Below are positions 14,301-14,989 of a stretch of DNA of 14,989 nucleotides, piece by piece. The translations under genes were made by a program, and so were the position numbers. This stretch comes from JAHBWI01 sp035715525. Its GTDB lineage: Bacteria; Nitrospirota; Nitrospiria; Nitrospirales; Nitrospiraceae. Each line of letters begins with the position of its first letter. The first letter of the stretch is position 1. The notes beneath the pieces were generated by a model. It worked only from the letters and a program-made list of their open reading frames with translations. It ran no database searches and was not told the origin of the DNA. The stretch covers positions 1 through 14,989 of the forward strand of contig DASTLA010000212.1 in the NCBI GenBank assembly GCA_035715525.1, written 5' to 3'.

Positions 14301-14989
14301 AGGATGTCCCGGGCGACAAGCGATTGGTGACCTATGTCACGGCCCAAGAGGGTCAAACGTGCGATGCCCAGCAACTGCGACGCTGGTTGCGCGACGTGGT
14401 ACCGGATTACATGGTTCCTTCCGCGATCGTGGTACTGAAAGAGTTCCCCCTGACGCCGAACGGAAAGGTGGATCGCGCCGCATTGCCCGCCCCGGACTTC
14501 GACCACCATTCGGTCGATAGTCAGGCCGTTTCGCCTCGGAATCCGATCGAGTTGCAGCTGGCTGCGATTTGGGAGCAGGTCCTCGGCGTCACGCGCATCG
14601 GCGTCAAGGACAATTTCTTCGAACTCGGGGGATATTCGCTGCTCGCGTTGCGGCTATTCAGCGCGATCGAGCGGGCGTTTGGAAAGCGCTTGCCGATGGC
14701 CCTCCTGTTCCAAGCTCCGACGATCGAACAATTAGCAGATCTTCTGGCCGATGAAGGATGCACCGTTCGATGGCGCTCTCTGGTCGCGATCCAGCCGGAG
14801 GGGACCAAGACCCCGTTTTTCGCGGTGCCGGGTGTGGGCGGCAATGTCCTGATCTTTGCCCGTTTGGCAAAATTGCTTGGGGAGGACCGGCCCTTCTACG
14901 GACTTCAGGCGAGGGGACTCGATGGAAAAGAGAAGCCGTTCATGCGCATCGAGGACATGGCTGCGCATTACATCGCCGAAATCCGGTCC
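6245..14989 (+). CDS. Nonribosomal peptide synthetase FAAL-ACP-C-A-T-C-A-T-TE (3' end cut by window)
   Basis: One open frame of 2915 codons reaching the window edge. I confirmed the same frame at conserved motifs in every domain, so no frameshift is seen. Domain order by residue: fatty-acyl-AMP ligase (about 1-585), acyl carrier protein (620-695, Ser654), condensation (718-1172), adenylation (1183-1690), thiolation (Ser1740), condensation (1797-2245), adenylation (2262-2745), thiolation (Ser2798), thioesterase (from 2847, first 69 residues only). It should build a fatty acyl-dipeptide in the cytoplasm and release it through the TE. It needs a phosphopantetheinyl transferase encoded elsewhere. 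There is no epimerase, methylase or reductase domain. The ATG at 6245 is the first in-frame ATG after the stop TGA at 6218; its Shine-Dalgarno is poor (AGG three bases before). About 190-200 more codons would finish a TE. Tailoring, transport or regulatory partners would have to lie downstream of the window. Confidence 0.95.
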   Translation, partial: MPTRLFLSLIVKRRLSPIVPPAQTLLQALQWRAQQHPNQQAYLFLRDGLTPDATLTYGTLDSRARSVAALLRSRFAAGDRVLLAFPAGLAFVEAFWGALYAGIIAVPVPPLDSARLKQSAARFYGIAADAGCAGIVSTQAMLATIRDQQPGRLPIPLEEWVTSDEIGPSCADGWEPIEPPPDSIAYLQYTSGSTSAPKGVMVGHDNLVHQCRYITEAGGYDADSNTLSWMPHFHDYGLVKGIVQPIWTGRPSYLMSPLAFLKRPRRWLEAIQRHGITHSGGPNFAYRRCLEAIEPEARRSLDLSGWRVASCGAEPIAADTIERFVEAFEVAGFRRQAFFPAYGMAEYTLLISLKREGASPSAVVLDPMALEKGVVRDARSGEPHPRSVVSCGAPVGDTEIVIVHPETLSRCAAQQVGEIWLRGTSTALGYWNKPEETQRHFHARLSDTGEGPFLRTGDLGFLKHGEVYVTGRLKDLIIVRGRNHYPQDIERTVGQCHPQLRFGGGAAFSILEDGEEQVVVVQEVAREESPLDLEDIAGKVRAAVSEQHDLHVAYVVLIKSGGLPKTTSGKIQRRACLQHFQTGALPVVGMSRSLPSHGPGLVEPPNVADLRKLSLAARRESVVEYLQRIIGSRLERCDQPIPPDMPVQFLGLDSLVATEVIHRLETTFGSTLSLQAMLSGATINDLAGKLVEHMRVDQTYPVDPSLAVPVESDLCVLSENQSALWFLSQLSPESSAANVSVLLRLPTNIDASRLQRAICSLGDRHAVLRTTYEMQQDVPMQRVRASLPLDWRSVKADAWSWARLREVALEQAAVPFDLAQGPVWRARLFRSDQACWLLIAAHHIAVDGWSMGLLVEELRRQYEGGAQSAMSAGEEHHPTPVTYTEFVKWHRQFLESDGGRTLARFWRERLAGEWPIYDAWYDRTGTSVEPERYEWHRFAVDQELARRTKDAAKAEGTTVYAVCLAALQLVMHRYSNQEDIAIASPVFGRNQARFADAIGDFVNVVLLRQSLTSEMTGRELLAAAKRTVLEALEHQDYPFSRLTQDLRPAGNFHRAPLGQILFALQKFKLLAELETDIEESAGVPSTRRSMWQAYVVPQQSGQFDLCLELAEGEEGFHGYFEYKPRLFERDTIDRLGRHFVAALSGLVSSLSRPIGALSLIEQSERRRIVDEWSGHGVPSIALPSVQDMIREQASRRPDKAAVLAGERCLTYRELERRANQLAHYLRRRGVGPGIVVGLCLDRCLDMIVGLLGILKAGGAYLPLDADYPIQRLDYMLADSQVRVIVTQQKQLCRLPASNPHTICLDSEWDVIERCPDHLVSGTATDSDLAYVIYTSGSTGQPKGVMVERQALSNYVSAITGSVGMKPEDRVLQFASLSFDTAAEEIFPCLAAGATLVLRHSTMVDSISGFFEACAMAGITVLDLPTAYWHEVVSRMDLERLSWPRCVRQVIIGGERALPHIVERWNQVVGGPVRLLNTYGPTEATIAATMCDLTGLGVDRPLVGDVPIGRPIPGAVVYVLDQQGGPVPIGVPGELYIGGVGLARGYWGRAENTAAKFVRNPFNPKADTRLYRTGDLVRWRRDGLLEYRGRADRQVKMRGYRIELEEIEALLNRQPEISQAVVEVREDQPGDKRIAAFLVPRPDARLGVAQLRERLKSHLPAYMIPSSFTELGALPRTANGKVDRQALRVAMDSRASKVELTAAYVPPRTTTEQMLAHIWGEILHVKDIGVHDNFFELGGHSLLATQLVSRLQSLFQVRLPLRRVFETPTVATLTEIIEAETGRIRPIRDDSAAVISRVPRGAPLPLSFAQERMWFLYQLAPAAAAYNIPASIRLQGPLNKIALRWAIREVVKRHEALRTTFVKVDGQPRQVIHDFLEPLWNEDDLRLLSHDAREVRALESAMTEARRPFDLANGPLIRVLLIAMGEEDHLLMVTTHHIISDQWSYGIIAREFVAGYNAGCLGKPALLSPELPVQYVDFAQWQREWLAGPVQMEQLAYWKSKLADLPAMSLPGDRPRPPVHSFKGDHVSIDLPWTLITRLKQLSVREGATLYMVFLAGFFSLLYRLTQQRDLVIGTPIANRHWLAIEDIVGTFVNTLVLRAEVSEEMTFRELLGKIRELSLEAYARQDIPFEKLVEELRPDRSHGGLPLVQVLFNFANTPFARTEFLHLSWTPYEVSRGAAQLDLGLSIDPLASRKAYLEFNSDLFDRSTVERWLLHYQQVMEAIAQDPQVGIGRLAILTDRQRCQVVTDWNATQSAYSHDRTFPQLFEEQAARSPDAPALVHEGQELSYAELNRRANRVASWLRELGVGPDVVVPVCLERSIDLLVALLGVMKAGGAYLPLVPGLPPRRLATMLESSQSLVLITDSTLESSLPRHQLRVVRLDRDARIIGKQPHADLDATAGPQHLCYVLFTSGSTGQPKAVEIEHRALLNFLESMQREPGLTSRDALLAITPLSFDIAGLELYLPLLVGARIVLATRRQASDGGWLAQHLDRGEVTIMQATPATWRMVIASGWKGGRGIKVLCGGEAMPRELAQALLARAGTVWNVYGPTETTIWSTVERVRSADRTVPIGRPIANTQVYVLDPRREPVPIGISGELYIGGTGLARGYRGAPALTRERFVASPFRKDERLYRTGDQVKWLADGRLDYVGRMDYQVKLRGFRIELGEIEAVLSQDSCVKQAVAVVREDVPGDKRLVTYVTAQEGQTCDAQQLRRWLRDVVPDYMVPSAIVVLKEFPLTPNGKVDRAALPAPDFDHHSVDSQAVSPRNPIELQLAAIWEQVLGVTRIGVKDNFFELGGYSLLALRLFSAIERAFGKRLPMALLFQAPTIEQLADLLADEGCTVRWRSLVAIQPEGTKTPFFAVPGVGGNVLIFARLAKLLGEDRPFYGLQARGLDGKEKPFMRIEDMAAHYIAEIRS
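8396..11600 (+). other. NRPS module 1: C-A-T, amino acid unknown
   Basis: The C domain begins SENQSALWFLSQL and has the active-site motif HHIAVDG (842-848, catalytic His843). Sitting after an acyl carrier protein, it should N-acylate the first amino acid (starter C). The A domain has the standard cores: LTYREL, LKAGGAYLPLDADYP, IYTSGSTGQPKGVMV (from Tyr1333), NTYGPTEATI, GELYIGGVGLARGYW, YRTGDLV and NGKVDR. Lining it up with GrsA gives the pocket D1379 T1380 E1383 D1422 I1450 G1452 T1477 I1485 A1486 K1680, read DTEDIGTIAK. Two acidic residues inside the pocket suggest a basic or polar side chain; I do not match it to a known code. The carrier motif is LGGHSLLATQL, Ser1740. Confidence 0.85.
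11633..14760 (+). other. NRPS module 2: C-A-T, predicted glycine
   Basis: The C domain begins LSFAQERMWFLYQL, with catalytic HHIISDQ (1935-1941). The last position is Gln instead of the usual Gly of HHxxxDG; the two His and the Asp are intact, so activity is expected. The A domain has LSYAELNRRANRVA, MKAGGAYLPL, LFTSGSTGQPKAVEI (motif from Phe2410), VYGPTETTIWS, GELYIGGTGLARGYR and NGKVDR. The pocket, aligned to GrsA, is D2456 I2457 L2460 Q2499 L2522 G2524 V2546 I2554 W2555 K2741, read DILQLGVIWK. The classical glycine code is DILQLGLIWK, one residue different, so glycine is predicted. The carrier motif is LGGYSLLALRL, Ser2798. Confidence 0.85.
14783..14989 (+). other. NRPS thioesterase, N-terminal part
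   Basis: After the second carrier domain the sequence reads PFFAVPGVGGNVLIF, then DRPFYGLQARGLDG. This is the first strand, oxyanion region and second strand of type I thioesterases of the alpha/beta-hydrolase fold. The catalytic GxSxG lies beyond the window. Its place directly after module 2 says that synthesis stops at two amino acids unless release is iterative. Confidence 0.85.

Noticed and set aside
6245..14989. Mobile element or insertion sequence within the window
   Set aside because: No transposase or integrase frames and no terminal inverted repeats with target duplications were found; the synthetase frame is continuous.

Overview
This window reads as one contiguous piece of a GC-rich bacterial chromosome, with dense genes, short gaps and Shine-Dalgarno-led starts. 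The gene set is a HAD hydrolase end, a CobB-type sirtuin, a ketopantoate-reductase-family fusion, a MATE transporter, a Cas4/RecB-like plus DUF2779 nuclease, tRNA-Ser(CGA) and a fatty-acyl-primed NRPS. It suggests a Gram-negative environmental bacterium. Nitrospirota (Nitrospira-like) is my impression only; no marker in the window proves it.

Bases 1-5400 look like ordinary core or accessory genome. The end of a HAD-superfamily hydrolase (1-180, +) overlaps tail to tail with a sirtuin deacylase (169-897, -). A divergent gap holding a probable extended -10 element leads to a ketopantoate-reductase-family gene (1024-2358, +), whose C-terminus carries an unusual molybdopterin-oxidoreductase-like domain without the expected active-site cysteine. 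A MATE efflux pump (2416-3741, -) follows, with a near-consensus sigma-70 promoter. Divergent from it is a two-nuclease-domain protein (3873-5396, +).

Bases 5397-6244 form a mostly non-coding junction. It contains a hairpin just after the nuclease gene and a 44-residue small protein gene on the minus strand. The Shine-Dalgarno of that small gene lies inside a perfect-looking hairpin. Beyond it are a gene-free stretch with several inverted repeats, tRNA-Ser(CGA) with encoded CCA (5936-6025, -), and a 219-base divergent region with candidate promoters and a repeated GCCATGGG element.

Bases 6245-14989 are one unbroken reading frame of at least 2915 codons that runs off the window. It encodes a nonribosomal peptide synthetase with the order FAAL-ACP-C-A-T-C-A-T-TE (the TE is cut by the window edge). 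The FAAL should adenylate a fatty acid and pass it to the ACP, and the first C domain should N-acylate amino acid 1. The first A domain pocket reads DTEDIGTIAK, which I cannot assign; it has two acidic residues. The second reads DILQLGVIWK, one residue away from the classical glycine code. Because the TE directly follows module 2, the predicted product is a small lipodipeptide, fatty acyl-X-Gly, made by one polypeptide. This is the most interesting system in the window.
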